Positions 15,684-23,843 of a stretch of 64,000 bases of DNA are shown here, in pieces. A model generated the notes under the pieces. The model had not been told where the DNA came from. It worked only from the letters and a program-made list of their open reading frames with translations, and searched no databases. Source of the stretch: Streptomyces monomycini (GTDB taxonomy: Bacteria; Actinomycetota; Actinomycetes; Streptomycetales; Streptomycetaceae); assembly GCF_022271435.1 (NCBI RefSeq), contig NZ_JAFIQY010000009.1:124001-188000 (forward strand), in the 5' to 3' direction. Position 1 is the first letter of the stretch. Each line of letters opens with the position of its first letter. Both the position numbers and the translations under genes were made by a program.

Positions 15684-16664
15684 ATGCGCCTTCTCGTTCT
15701 TGGTGGAACGTCCTTCGTGGGCCGCGCGATCGTCGAGGACGCCCTGCGCACCGGTGCCGAGGTGACCCTCTTCGGCCGGGGCCGCACCAACCCGGAGCTG
15801 TTCCCCGGACTGCCCCGGCTCATCGGCGACCGCGACACCGGCGACTACAGCGCGCTGCGCGGCGGCGGTTGGGACACGGTCGTCGACGTCAGCGGCTACG
15901 TACCGCGGCACGTCGGACAGGCGATGGACACCCTGGGCGACCGCGTCGGCCGGTACCTGTTCATCTCCAGCCACGCGGTGTACGAACGTACGGGCGTGGC
16001 CCCGGGCAGCGACGAGGACACCCCGCGCCGCCCGCCCGTCCGCGACACCGAAGAGCTGAGCGAAGCCACGTACGGCCCGCTCAAAGTGGCCTGCGAGGAC
16101 GATGTGATCGCCCGGTACGGCACGCGGTCGACGATCGTACGGCCGGGCACGGTGGCCGGACCGCACGACTCGATGAACACCTTCACGTACTGGGTACGCC
16201 GCGCCGCGCGAGGCGGCCGGGTGGCGCTGCCGGGCGACCCCGCGCAGCCGGTGCAGGTCGTCGATTCGCGCGACCTGGCGCGCCTGGTGGTGCAGTTGTG
16301 CACCGACGACCGCCCCGGCGTCTTCCACGCGGTGGGCCCGGCCGAGCCGACGACACTCGGTCAACTGATCCAGACCTGCGCGCGAGCGGCGGGCACGCGT
16401 GTCGACGTCGTGCCGGTACCTCCCGAAGGCGCGCCGATGATGTTCCCGCTGGTTCGCGCGAGTTGGACGACCCAGCAGCGCAGCGCGGCGCGCGCCCGGC
16501 AGGCAGGCTTGCCCGCGACACCGCTGGAGGTGACGGCGGCCGACGTCCTGGCCTGGGACCGCGCCCGGGGCGCGCCCCCGCTCCCCCTCGGCTACACCCC
16601 CGAAGAGGAACAGGCCGCCCTCGCTGCCCTGTCTCCGGCCCCGCCCCCACCCACCCCAGCCTGA
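15684..16664 (+). CDS. NAD-dependent epimerase/dehydratase family (SDR) protein
   Basis: 326 residues, an extended short-chain dehydrogenase. The Rossmann motif LVLGGTSFVGRAIVEDA is at the N-terminus. The middle has ISSHAVYERT and TYGPLKVACED (YxxxK-like YGPLK), followed by VRPGTVAGPHDSMNTFTYW. The substrate is unknown; relatives annotated as reductases include isoflavone-reductase-like and mycothiol-era enzymes. The TAGTCT hexamer at 15670-15675 lies 8 bases before ATG 15684 and no Shine-Dalgarno sequence is visible, so the mRNA is probably leaderless. Confidence 0.85.
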   Translation: MRLLVLGGTSFVGRAIVEDALRTGAEVTLFGRGRTNPELFPGLPRLIGDRDTGDYSALRGGGWDTVVDVSGYVPRHVGQAMDTLGDRVGRYLFISSHAVYERTGVAPGSDEDTPRRPPVRDTEELSEATYGPLKVACEDDVIARYGTRSTIVRPGTVAGPHDSMNTFTYWVRRAARGGRVALPGDPAQPVQVVDSRDLARLVVQLCTDDRPGVFHAVGPAEPTTLGQLIQTCARAAGTRVDVVPVPPEGAPMMFPLVRASWTTQQRSAARARQAGLPATPLEVTAADVLAWDRARGAPPLPLGYTPEEEQAALAALSPAPPPPTPA

Positions 16665-17098
16665 ACGAACGCTCGCTCGCCTCTCATGCACCGGTCAGCC
16701 GGCGGTTCTTCGATTTCACCAGCCCTCAGGGGGTACCCGCACCGGCATGGTGACCCTCGCCCGTTCGTCATCCCGGTGGGCGTGCCCCTCGCCCTCGGAG
16801 CAGTCGCTGCTCACGTCCAGCACGATGGAGCCCCCTCCGGCGCCACCACCGCGATCTGTGGACCCAGATGTCAGGTAGGCACCCGGCTCGATCCGTCAGT
16901 GCATCTCTCCGGCCGGCCGCCCGGCGTCTGCCGTCGCCCCCGGGCCCCAGCCACGCGGCTCCCACGGCCGCCCCCACCAACAGCACAACACAGAACCCCC
17001 AGCACACGGCCCGGCTCAGCCGGTACCGAACCGGGCCGTCCGCTCCCGTTACGTCGCCCCCTCCCGTTCCGCCGATCGCGCGGTGCCATCGGCGACCA
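16665..17098 (-). pseudogene. Decayed minus-strand coding region (low confidence)
   Basis: Coding-like fragments lie in different minus-strand frames. One has a transmembrane-like stretch (AVCWGFCVVLLVGAAVGAAWL, 17019-16957 approximately). Another, in a different frame near 16890-16735, reads GGSIVLDVSSDCSEGEGHAH and ends at a TGA. No single frame covers both and none has a plausible start with ribosome site. I read this as remnants of one or two membrane-protein genes broken by frameshifts; chance open frames cannot be excluded. Confidence 0.25.
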
Positions 17099-17230
17099 TC
17101 ACGCCGCACACCAGCCAGGCGCCTGCGCGGCGCAGGCCCCTTGGGTGAAAGCGGTCGCGTACGTGGCGGCGACCCACCGTGCCCACACCGGCAGTGCGGC
17201 CCAGCGGTGTCTGAGCCGGGGACGAGTCAT
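17099..17230 (-). pseudogene. Truncated N-terminal fragment of a small membrane-protein gene
   Basis: ATG 17230 overlaps the stop of the upstream minus-strand gene (ATGA), the usual sign of an operon partner. The frame begins like a known Streptomyces small integral membrane family (WAALPVWARWVAATYATAF), then loses similarity and stops after 43 codons. The downstream fragments in other frames support a frameshifted gene. Confidence 0.35.
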
Positions 17231-17973
17231 CGTGAGGGGTCGAGTTCGCGTTGGACGTGGGTGGCCAGCGAGGTGCCGGTCAGCAGGGAGCCGTAGCCGG
17301 TGGCTGACCACAGGCTGTGGCCGGGTGGGACGTCGAAGTACGGGACGGGGCGGCCGTCCTGCTGGTCGGTGAGGGTGTCCGGCTTCCGGTGAGCCCGGAG
17401 GGCCCGTATGCAGGTCGCGCAGGCGCTGACCTGGAAGCGCTCGCCGTCCTCGGACCGGCGCCAGGGTATGCGCCGGGCCGCGGGGCCGTGCAGCGGGTGG
17501 AAGAAGCACAGGGGGAGCGGCGCCTTCGACCGGTCGAGGGCGGCGCAGCCCTCGTGGAGGAGGGCGAACACGCCGGCCAGGTCGGGGACTCCGCGCGCTC
17601 GCTGCAAGAGGGTTTCGGCCGTGGCCCAGGCCTCGCGGGCTCGCCCCGCGGCCGCCGGGGCAGCTCCGGCGTTCTGCGCGTGTCCGGCCAGGCGGACGGC
17701 CTCCTCAGCGGCACGCTCCCGCAGATCGGCCTCGTCGGCGCGGCGCGCGGCGGCGAAGACCGCCCGGGGTATCGCCAACGGCTGCGCGAAGTCGCGCAGT
17801 CGGGAGCGGCGCCGGAGCAAGAGGCCGGCCGCCGCGACGAGCAGGAGCGGCCCTGCGGCGAGGAAGAGAAAACGGAGAGGGGAAGGATCGGTGGCGGTGG
17901 CTGCGGAGGGGGAGGACAGGGCTGTGTGGAGGGCTGCTGTCGTGGTCGCGGTCGTTCCGCCGGTCAGCCACAT
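17227..17973 (-). CDS. Hypothetical membrane protein
   Basis: 248 residues from ATG 17973 (MWLTGGTTATTT), with GGGGAAG close upstream; in-frame GTG codons further up are alternatives. A transmembrane segment (LRFLFLAAGPLLLVAAAGLLL, about residues 32-52) is followed by an Arg-rich stop-transfer. A helical Ala-rich cytoplasmic region comes next, then a conserved C-terminal part with PLCFFHPLHGPAARRIPWRR, SACATCIRALRAH and YFDVPPGHSLWSATGYGSL. I do not recognise a characterised function. It overlaps a truncated gene by 4 bp. The ABC operon begins 200 bp upstream, separated by a terminator hairpin. Confidence 0.65.
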   Translation of the reverse strand: MWLTGGTTATTTAALHTALSSPSAATATDPSPLRFLFLAAGPLLLVAAAGLLLRRRSRLRDFAQPLAIPRAVFAAARRADEADLRERAAEEAVRLAGHAQNAGAAPAAAGRAREAWATAETLLQRARGVPDLAGVFALLHEGCAALDRSKAPLPLCFFHPLHGPAARRIPWRRSEDGERFQVSACATCIRALRAHRKPDTLTDQQDGRPVPYFDVPPGHSLWSATGYGSLLTGTSLATHVQRELDPSR

Positions 17974-18146
17974 GCTTCCCCACCCCCGTTCACCGGCTGC
18001 GCCGGTGGCTGCGTTGACGGCTGCGCCGACGGCCGTGGCGATGTCCGTGCCGACGCGTGTGTCGTCGCGGCGATCATCTCGTCGCCGCGTTCCACGAAGG
18101 TACCGGCCCGGCGAGTGCCGTGGGGGAGCCTGTGGATAACTCCGTT

Positions 18147-18175
18147 CGCGGCGGGGGCCCGTAGCCCCCGCCGCG
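18147..18175 (-). terminator. Terminator hairpin after the ABC exporter operon
   Basis: A perfect 12-bp stem (18147-18158 with 18164-18175) with a 5-base CCGTA loop starts 4 bases after the permease stop on the minus strand. There is no T-run, as is common in Streptomyces. Confidence 0.75.
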
Positions 18176-18179
18176 ACCG

Positions 18180-19844
18180 TCACCCCTTGCTGACCGCGCT
18201 CAGGATCTCCGGCAGCCGGCGCGCCACCAGCGGTGCCGCCACCCGCATGCCCAGAACCGCGATGCCGACCCCGTACGCCGCTCCCACCGGCAGCAGCAGC
18301 CACAGCAGGCCGTGCAGGTCGGCCACGTGCAGCCAGATCAGCAGCCCGGCCATCGGTGCGGCCAGGACGCCGCTCACCAGCATGCCGCCGAACAGGCTGA
18401 ACCAGGCGATGGCGCCCTGTCCGGCGGCGATGTTCTTGTTGCTCTCGGCGGGGATCGAGTACGGGAACAGCGCCGAGGCCATCGCGCCCGTCGCCACCAG
18501 GCAGCCGAGCAGGGCCAGGGCCAGTCCGTAGACGTCGAAGAAGGCGGACCACGGCCCGAGGAAGGCGGCCGAGCCGATCACGACCAGCGTCACGAACGGC
18601 ACGCCGACCAGGGCCAGTCCCAGCCCGCGGGCGCGCAGTTCCAGATAGGCGTCGCGGGGCGAGGAGATCGTCGAGGCGACCATCCAGAACGCCGAGGTGT
18701 CCTGCCCGAACTGGTTGTACATCTGCATGCCCAGCAGGGCCGGCGCCGAGAACGCCGTGTAGATGCTGCCGCCACCCTGGAGGGCGGAGATGACCGGGAC
18801 GAGCAGGCCCACGGCGAACGCCATCGCCCACGACATCTTGGACTTCGGGTCGCGCCACGCGTAGCGCATCATCCGCAGGATGACGGTGCCCGTACGGCTC
18901 TCGGGCAGCAGCCGTTGCAGGCCGCCGCCGGAGGAGCGCTGCTTGCGCGCGCTGTCCTTCTCGACGGCCTGGAGGGTCGAGGAGTCGGGCGAGGTCATCA
19001 GCGTGGTCAGGGTGCGCTGCCACCACCACAGCAGCAGGCCGAGCGCCACGGCGGCCAGCGCCAGGCCCAGGACGGCACGCCCGTACGAGCCTTCGCTCGC
19101 CGCGCGGACCGCGTCCACGGCCGAGGCGGGCGGCACCCAGCGCAGAATGTCGGAGATGGGCTCCAGGGCGGACAGCCCCGCACCCGAACCGAACAGTTTC
19201 TGCGCGCCGATGTTCACGCCTTGCGCTCCGATGGCGACGAACAGGCCGCTCAGTACGGCGAGATCACGGCCCCGGCGGCTGGTCAGCAGCCGTACGTTGG
19301 CGGTGGCCACGGCTCGCGCCAGCGCCACGCACACCAGGACGACCAGGACGACGGCGAGGACGCCGACGACCGCGGCGCCCGCGGTGTGCGCCAGCATGAT
19401 CGCCGAGCCGACGGCCAGCGCCAGGGTGAAGACCGGGCCGATGCCGACCAGCGACGTGATCAGCAGCGAGACGATCAGCGGCCGGGGCCGCAGCGGCAGC
19501 ATGACCAGCCGGGTCGGGTCGAGGGTCTCGTCGCCCGAGGGGAAGAACAGCGGCATCGCCGCCCAGCCCAGCGTCAGTACGGCGGCGAGCAGGACGCCGA
19601 GCGAGCCCGCGTGGTCGACGCCGCGCAGGGCGATCAGGCCGAGCAGTACGGCTGCCGCGAACAGCAGGGACAGGACCAGCGACGCCACATAGGCGATCGT
19701 CCGTCCGGACGACTGGCGCAGCCCGTTGCGCAACAGGGACAGCTTGAGGCGTACGAAGACCGGCGTCAGCGACGTCGCCGGGGCCGCCTGCGGAGCGCCG
19801 GACGGCGCCCCGGCGGACGCCGTGGAGGTGGCGGAGGCGCTCAT
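18180..19844 (-). CDS. ABC-2 type transporter permease
   Basis: 554 residues from ATG 19844, which overlaps the ATPase stop by 4 bp. A short Ala/Ser-rich N-terminus is followed by roughly 12 hydrophobic segments in two blocks, separated by a charged loop around residues 280-330 (EKDSARKQRSSGGGLQRLLPESRTG). The block structure suggests two fused six-helix halves. With the ATPase it forms a transporter at the membrane. The substrate is unknown, and most similar Streptomyces pairs are annotated only as ABC exporters. An apparent open frame continues upstream through the ATPase gene, but it lacks family similarity. Confidence 0.88.
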   Translation of the reverse strand: MSASATSTASAGAPSGAPQAAPATSLTPVFVRLKLSLLRNGLRQSSGRTIAYVASLVLSLLFAAAVLLGLIALRGVDHAGSLGVLLAAVLTLGWAAMPLFFPSGDETLDPTRLVMLPLRPRPLIVSLLITSLVGIGPVFTLALAVGSAIMLAHTAGAAVVGVLAVVLVVLVCVALARAVATANVRLLTSRRGRDLAVLSGLFVAIGAQGVNIGAQKLFGSGAGLSALEPISDILRWVPPASAVDAVRAASEGSYGRAVLGLALAAVALGLLLWWWQRTLTTLMTSPDSSTLQAVEKDSARKQRSSGGGLQRLLPESRTGTVILRMMRYAWRDPKSKMSWAMAFAVGLLVPVISALQGGGSIYTAFSAPALLGMQMYNQFGQDTSAFWMVASTISSPRDAYLELRARGLGLALVGVPFVTLVVIGSAAFLGPWSAFFDVYGLALALLGCLVATGAMASALFPYSIPAESNKNIAAGQGAIAWFSLFGGMLVSGVLAAPMAGLLIWLHVADLHGLLWLLLPVGAAYGVGIAVLGMRVAAPLVARRLPEILSAVSKG

Positions 19845-20698
19845 CGGGCGGCCCCGCCGCCCAGCCAGTCCAGGTCCTGCCCGGCCGCGCGGCCGTTGGC
19901 GCCGACCAGTTCGAGGAAGGCGTCCTGAAGGGACGGCGCGTCGCCGCGCACCTCGGCGGTCGGGCCGTCCGCCCGGATACGCCCGCCGGCCATCACCGCC
20001 ACCCAGTCGCACAGCGACTCCACCAGCTCCATGACATGGCTGGAGAAGACGACGGTGGCCCCGGACGAGGTGTAGCGCTCCAGTACGCCGCGGATGGTCT
20101 GCGCGGACACCGGGTCGACGCCCTCGAACGGCTCGTCCAGGAAGAGGACCTCCGGGTTGTGCAGCAGCGCGGCCGCCAGCCCGATCTTCTTGCGCATACC
20201 GGTCGAGTAGTCGACGACGAGCTTGTTCTGCGCGCCGGCCAGGTCCAGGACCTGAAGCAGCTGGTCGGCGCGCTTGTCGACCTCCGCACCGGGCAGCCCC
20301 CGCAGCCGCCCGATGTAGGCCAGGAGTTCGCGGCCGGACAGCCGCTCGAACAGGCGCAGCCCTTCGGGCAGTACGCCGATACGGGACTTCACCGCGACCG
20401 GGTCGTGCCACACGTCGTGGCCGCCGATCTCCACCTGCCCGGCGTCCGGGCGCAGCAGGCCGGTCACCATCGAGAGGGTGGTGGTCTTCCCCGCGCCGTT
20501 CGGGCCGACCAGGCCGATGAACCGGCCCGCCGGCAGCGTGAGGTCGATCCCCGCCACGGCGATCTGTTCGCCGTACTTCTTCCACAGCCCCTGGATGCGC
20601 ACGGCGGGCGGAACCGTGCCGTCTGCCCGGGCGGACGGACCGTCCGGTGGAGTGAGCGTTCTTGCCGTCTGGTCGATGTTTTCCGGTTCGTTGGCCAC
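19841..20698 (-). CDS. ABC transporter ATP-binding protein
   Basis: 285 residues. Walker A GLVGPNGAGKTTTLS (about residues 62-76), signature YSTGMRKKIGLAAALL, Walker B VLFLDEPFEGVDP and H-loop FSSHVMELV are all present, so it should hydrolyse ATP. A 35-residue N-terminal extension (ENIDQTARTLTPPDG) is Thr/Asp-rich. It is the first gene of a two-gene operon with the ABC-2 permease. The C-terminal part resembles the drug/antibiotic export type (ABC-2 ATPase with SLQDAFLELVG). Confidence 0.92.
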   Translation of the reverse strand: MANEPENIDQTARTLTPPDGPSARADGTVPPAVRIQGLWKKYGEQIAVAGIDLTLPAGRFIGLVGPNGAGKTTTLSMVTGLLRPDAGQVEIGGHDVWHDPVAVKSRIGVLPEGLRLFERLSGRELLAYIGRLRGLPGAEVDKRADQLLQVLDLAGAQNKLVVDYSTGMRKKIGLAAALLHNPEVLFLDEPFEGVDPVSAQTIRGVLERYTSSGATVVFSSHVMELVESLCDWVAVMAGGRIRADGPTAEVRGDAPSLQDAFLELVGANGRAAGQDLDWLGGGAAR

Positions 20699-20950
20699 CG
20701 GGCCTGCCCTTCAACGTCCCCGCGGGGGCTGGTCCTGCCCCCGTCCGTTCATCACACGATACGTGCGGGTGTGTGACGGGACGGGCAGGTCCGACAGCTG
20801 CGGGTGCAGTAGGGAGGGCGGGGCGCACGGACCTGTGAAGGGGCGTGCGCGGCGCGGCGAGCGCCCGGCGCACACGCGCGGGGCACGGGGGCGGGACGAC
20901 GGAGCGGCGGGGGCGGCAGGTGCGCCCCGTACGGCCCCGCCGCCCCGTCC

Positions 20951-21622
20951 TCACCGTTCGCGTGCCGCCGCGGCCTCCCGCCCGCAGGCGTACGCCAAAG
21001 GGCTGATCAGTTCGTCCGCGTCCGGCAGCCACCGGTTGGCGGCGGTGGGCTCGCGCACCCACTGCACCGCACCGTGCGCCCCCACGCGCGTCGGGGGCGC
21101 GGCGACGTAGTCGCCCTCGCCCCGCGCGACCAGGTCCAGCGACGCGGGCGGCCAGCCCAGGTGCCGTACCAGGTCGGGCACCTTGACCGCGGCGCCGGGC
21201 AGGACGAAGAAGAGCATCCGGCGGCCCGGGGTGCGGGTCACCGGCCCGAGCGGCAGGTCCATCCGCTCCATCCGGGCCAGGGCCAGGCAGCCGGCCGTCT
21301 CGGGCACGTCGAGCGCCTCGAACGTGCGGCCCGTCGGCAGCAGGATCGAGGCGCGCGGATTCCTGCTCCACAGGCGGCGGGCGGCCGTCGCGCTGCCCGT
21401 GGCGTGGCCGGTCCAGCCCGGGACGGCGGGGTGCGCGCCGGGCGCGGCGCAGTCGGCCGCGCCGCACGAGCAGCGCGGCACCTCGCCCTCGTCCTCCAGC
21501 CATGCGCCGGGCAAGACGTCCCAATGCCGTTCTTCCGCGTAACGCACCGCAGTTTCGATCAACAGCTCGCCACGCTGCGCGGGGACCTGAGAGGCTCCTG
21601 TGACTCCGATGGTGTCTTCCAC
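20951..21622 (-). CDS. Bifunctional primase/polymerase-like N-terminal domain protein
   Basis: 223 residues from GTG 21622 (VEDTIGVTGASQ), chosen because the family begins with this motif; the frame is open to 21649. It contains LLIETAVRYAEERHWDVLPGAW, a cysteine cluster CSCGAADCAAPGAHP, and ASILLPTGRTFEALDVPETAG, features of the prim-pol-type domain that Streptomyces encode as a stand-alone protein. The catalytic acidic residues of true prim-pol enzymes are not clear to me, so a regulatory or nucleotide-binding role is as likely as primase activity. It is divergent from the NsdA-like regulator gene. Confidence 0.8.
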   Translation of the reverse strand: MEDTIGVTGASQVPAQRGELLIETAVRYAEERHWDVLPGAWLEDEGEVPRCSCGAADCAAPGAHPAVPGWTGHATGSATAARRLWSRNPRASILLPTGRTFEALDVPETAGCLALARMERMDLPLGPVTRTPGRRMLFFVLPGAAVKVPDLVRHLGWPPASLDLVARGEGDYVAAPPTRVGAHGAVQWVREPTAANRWLPDADELISPLAYACGREAAAARER

Positions 21623-21905
21623 GTGGTGGACAACTTTCCCCGTCACCAAGGGTTACGGCCGACACGTGCACCACCCCGGCGCATCGTTCCCGCACGTGGG
21701 GCGCATGGATGCATGGTCGGGGGCGCGTGCGGGGCAGCGCCGGGAGAACGGGTAGCCACCTGCGTGACGGGCGGAGAGGCCGCCCGGCGGCAGGCCGCGG
21801 CACAGCCGGCACGGCCCCGGAGCGAACGCCGGGTCCGTACGGCGCGGCGGCACCGCGAGCAGGACGCGGGTACCGCACGGCGTACCCCGGTTCGGCCGAT
21901 TCCCC

Positions 21906-21953
21906 GGCACACCGTTTTCCACCGAAGACCGGCACACCGTTCCACCGAAGACC
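21906..21953 (+). repeat. Two-copy direct repeat
   Basis: Copy 1 (21906-21930) and copy 2 (21931-21953) share GGCACACCGTT...CCACCGAAGACC; the second lacks two T. They sit about 250 bp upstream of the NsdA-like start. Confidence 0.65.
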
Positions 21954-22109
21954 GGCGCAGCAGGAGCCGAGCCCGTACGGCAGGGCCCGGGAGCACAGCG
22001 GCAGGAGCTGCCGGAACACCGCGATCCGGCGGAGCGATCCGCCGGCCGGCCGGTCCGACCGCCACTACTCGGGAATGTCAAGGCTTCGGCGGACATGACG
22101 CACATCCGA

Positions 22110-22124
22110 GATATCCCGGATATC
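22110..22124. promoter_or_regulatory. Perfect palindrome upstream of the NsdA-like gene
   Basis: GATATCCCGGATATC is a perfect 7+1+7 palindrome, unusually AT-containing for this genome, 76 bp upstream of ATG 22201. It has the size and position of a dimer-binding operator. Confidence 0.45.
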
Positions 22125-22200
22125 CGGCATATGCGTGGGGAATTGGTCCACGGGTACGGCGTTCGCTGGTGAACGCGCAGCAGTAATCAGGGGGTGCAGC

Positions 22201-23592
22201 ATGGCCGCCAGGCCACTCGTCGCGCGGCAGCCGAACGAACGGCTGCAGGCGCTCATCCAGGAAGCCGCCTGTTCCAACGCCGGACTCGCCCGCCGCGTCA
22301 ACATGTGCGGCGCCGAACACGGCCTCGACCTGCGCTACGACAAGACCTCCGTCGCCCGCTGGCTGCGCGGCCAGCAGCCGCGCGGCCGGGCCCCCGCCAT
22401 CATCGCGGAGGCGCTGGGCCGCAAACTCGGGCGGACGGTCACCATCGACGAGATCGGAATGGCCGACGGCAAGAACCTCGCGTCCGGTGTGGGACTGCAG
22501 TTCTCACCCACCGTCCTCGGCGCCATCGAACAGGTTTGCGAGCTGTGGCGCAGCGACGTCGGCCGGCGCGACTTCCTCAGCGGCTCCACCGTGGCCGCCT
22601 CCGCGCTGGTCGAACCGAGCCGGGACTGGCTCATCACCAGCGCCGACCCGCAGGTCGCGCGGAACGCCGGGGCGCGGGTGGGCATCTCGGACGTCGAAGC
22701 CGTACGGGCCATGACCACGGCCCTGGGCGAGCTGGACCACCGCTACGGCAGCGGCCACGTCCGGCCGGTCGTCGTCCACTACCTCAACAGCGTCGTCTCC
22801 GGGCTGCTGGCCGGCTCGTACCGCGAATCGGTCGGGCGCGAACTGTTCGCCTCGGTCGCCCGGCTGACGGAACTGGGTGGTTACATGGCCGTCGACACCG
22901 GCCAGCCGGGCCTGGCGCAGCGCTACTACATCCAGGCGCTGCGGCTGGCGCAGGCGGCCGGCGACCGCGGTTACGGCGGGTACGTGCTCGCCGCCAGCAT
23001 GAGCCATCTCGCCGCCTCGCTCGGCAACCCACGGGAGATCGCGCAGCTCGCGAAGGCCGCGCAGGAAGGAGCGCGGGGGCACGTCACGCCGCGCGCGGAG
23101 GCGATGTTCTTCGCGGCGGAGGCGCGCGGGCACGCGCTGATGGGCGACGCGCGCGCCTTCCAGGTCGTGGCGGGCCGGGCGGTGGGCGCCATGGAGCGTG
23201 CCGCCGGCTCGTCCGGTACCGGCGACGACCCGGTGTGGATCTCGCACTTCGACGAGGCGTACCTGGCCGACGAACTCGCACACTGCCATCGCGACTTGGG
23301 GCAGGCGGGCGCGGCGCGCCAGCGCGCGCAGGAAGCGGTGGACGGGCACCCCGAAGGGCGGGCGCGGCGCCGTGCCATCGGGCTGGTGCTGCTGGCCAGC
23401 GCGCAGGTGCAGCAGCGCGAGATCGAGCAGGCCTGCCACACGGGCACCCAGGCCATGGAGTTGCTGAGCGGGCTGCGGTCGAACCGCGGCGCCGAGTATC
23501 TGGAGGACTTCCAGCTGAGGCTGGAGCCGTACCGGGACGAGCCGGTGGTGCGGGAGTTCGGTGCCCGGCTGGAATTGCGGGCAGCCGCGTAG
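22201..23592 (+). CDS. NsdA-like helix-turn-helix/TPR regulatory protein
   Basis: 463 residues from ATG 22201, with AGGGGG upstream. The N-terminal 90 residues carry an HTH-like region (ACSNAGLARRVNMCGAEHGL...DKTSVARWLRGQQPRG). They are followed by the SDVGRRDFLSGSTVAASALVEPSRDWL stretch typical of a Streptomyces regulator family, then TPR-like helical repeats to the end. Relatives include NsdA-type negative regulators of antibiotic production and sporulation. I assign the family by pattern memory, not to a specific orthologue. A palindromic operator-like site lies upstream, and two stem-loops follow the gene. Confidence 0.75.
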   Translation: MAARPLVARQPNERLQALIQEAACSNAGLARRVNMCGAEHGLDLRYDKTSVARWLRGQQPRGRAPAIIAEALGRKLGRTVTIDEIGMADGKNLASGVGLQFSPTVLGAIEQVCELWRSDVGRRDFLSGSTVAASALVEPSRDWLITSADPQVARNAGARVGISDVEAVRAMTTALGELDHRYGSGHVRPVVVHYLNSVVSGLLAGSYRESVGRELFASVARLTELGGYMAVDTGQPGLAQRYYIQALRLAQAAGDRGYGGYVLAASMSHLAASLGNPREIAQLAKAAQEGARGHVTPRAEAMFFAAEARGHALMGDARAFQVVAGRAVGAMERAAGSSGTGDDPVWISHFDEAYLADELAHCHRDLGQAGAARQRAQEAVDGHPEGRARRRAIGLVLLASAQVQQREIEQACHTGTQAMELLSGLRSNRGAEYLEDFQLRLEPYRDEPVVREFGARLELRAAA

Positions 23593-23655
23593 CGGATTCG
23601 CGGCCCGTGGCAGCCGGGGGAGGGCTGGTCGGCGCCCGGGCCGCCTCGTCCTTGT

Positions 23656-23742
23656 CCGCCGGGCGGGCCGCGCAGGGCCCGCCCGGCGGGACCTTCCGCG
23701 CGCCCACAAGGGTCCCAGAAGGGCCTGGAAGGCCCTTGTGGG
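23656..23742 (+). terminator. Two tandem stem-loops after the NsdA-like gene
   Basis: A perfect 14-bp stem with a 6-base loop (23656-23669 with 23676-23689) is followed by CCCACAAGGG/CCCTTGTGGG (23703-23712 with 23733-23742), which encloses a smaller GGGCC/GGCCC hairpin. Together they should end transcription from 22201-23592. Confidence 0.7.
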
Positions 23743-23843
23743 GCGTTGCGGGTGGGTGGTGACCAGGGGACATGGTCGAACGTGACGGCGACCCGGTAGC
23801 GTGAGCCGACGCTTCCGTAAGTCAGCAGATCGTAGGAGTCCCG

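Larger units (their letters stand above)
21623..22200. other. Divergent intergenic region upstream of the NsdA-like gene
   Basis: 578 bp with a 25-bp direct repeat (21906-21953), a perfect 15-bp palindrome (22110-22124) and a GGGGGTG-type ribosome site just before ATG 22201. No gene seen; the open frames are GC-rich shadows. Confidence 0.5.

Noticed and set aside
18131..18139. TGTGGATAA, a perfect E. coli-type DnaA box
   Set aside because: It is single, with no cluster of boxes and no replication genes nearby. Streptomyces origins carry many boxes.
18180..22019. A 1279-codon open frame on the minus strand spanning two ABC genes and beyond
   Set aside because: Only the last 554 codons match a permease family. 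Upstream the frame is Arg/Pro-rich nonsense lying over the ATPase and primase-like genes.
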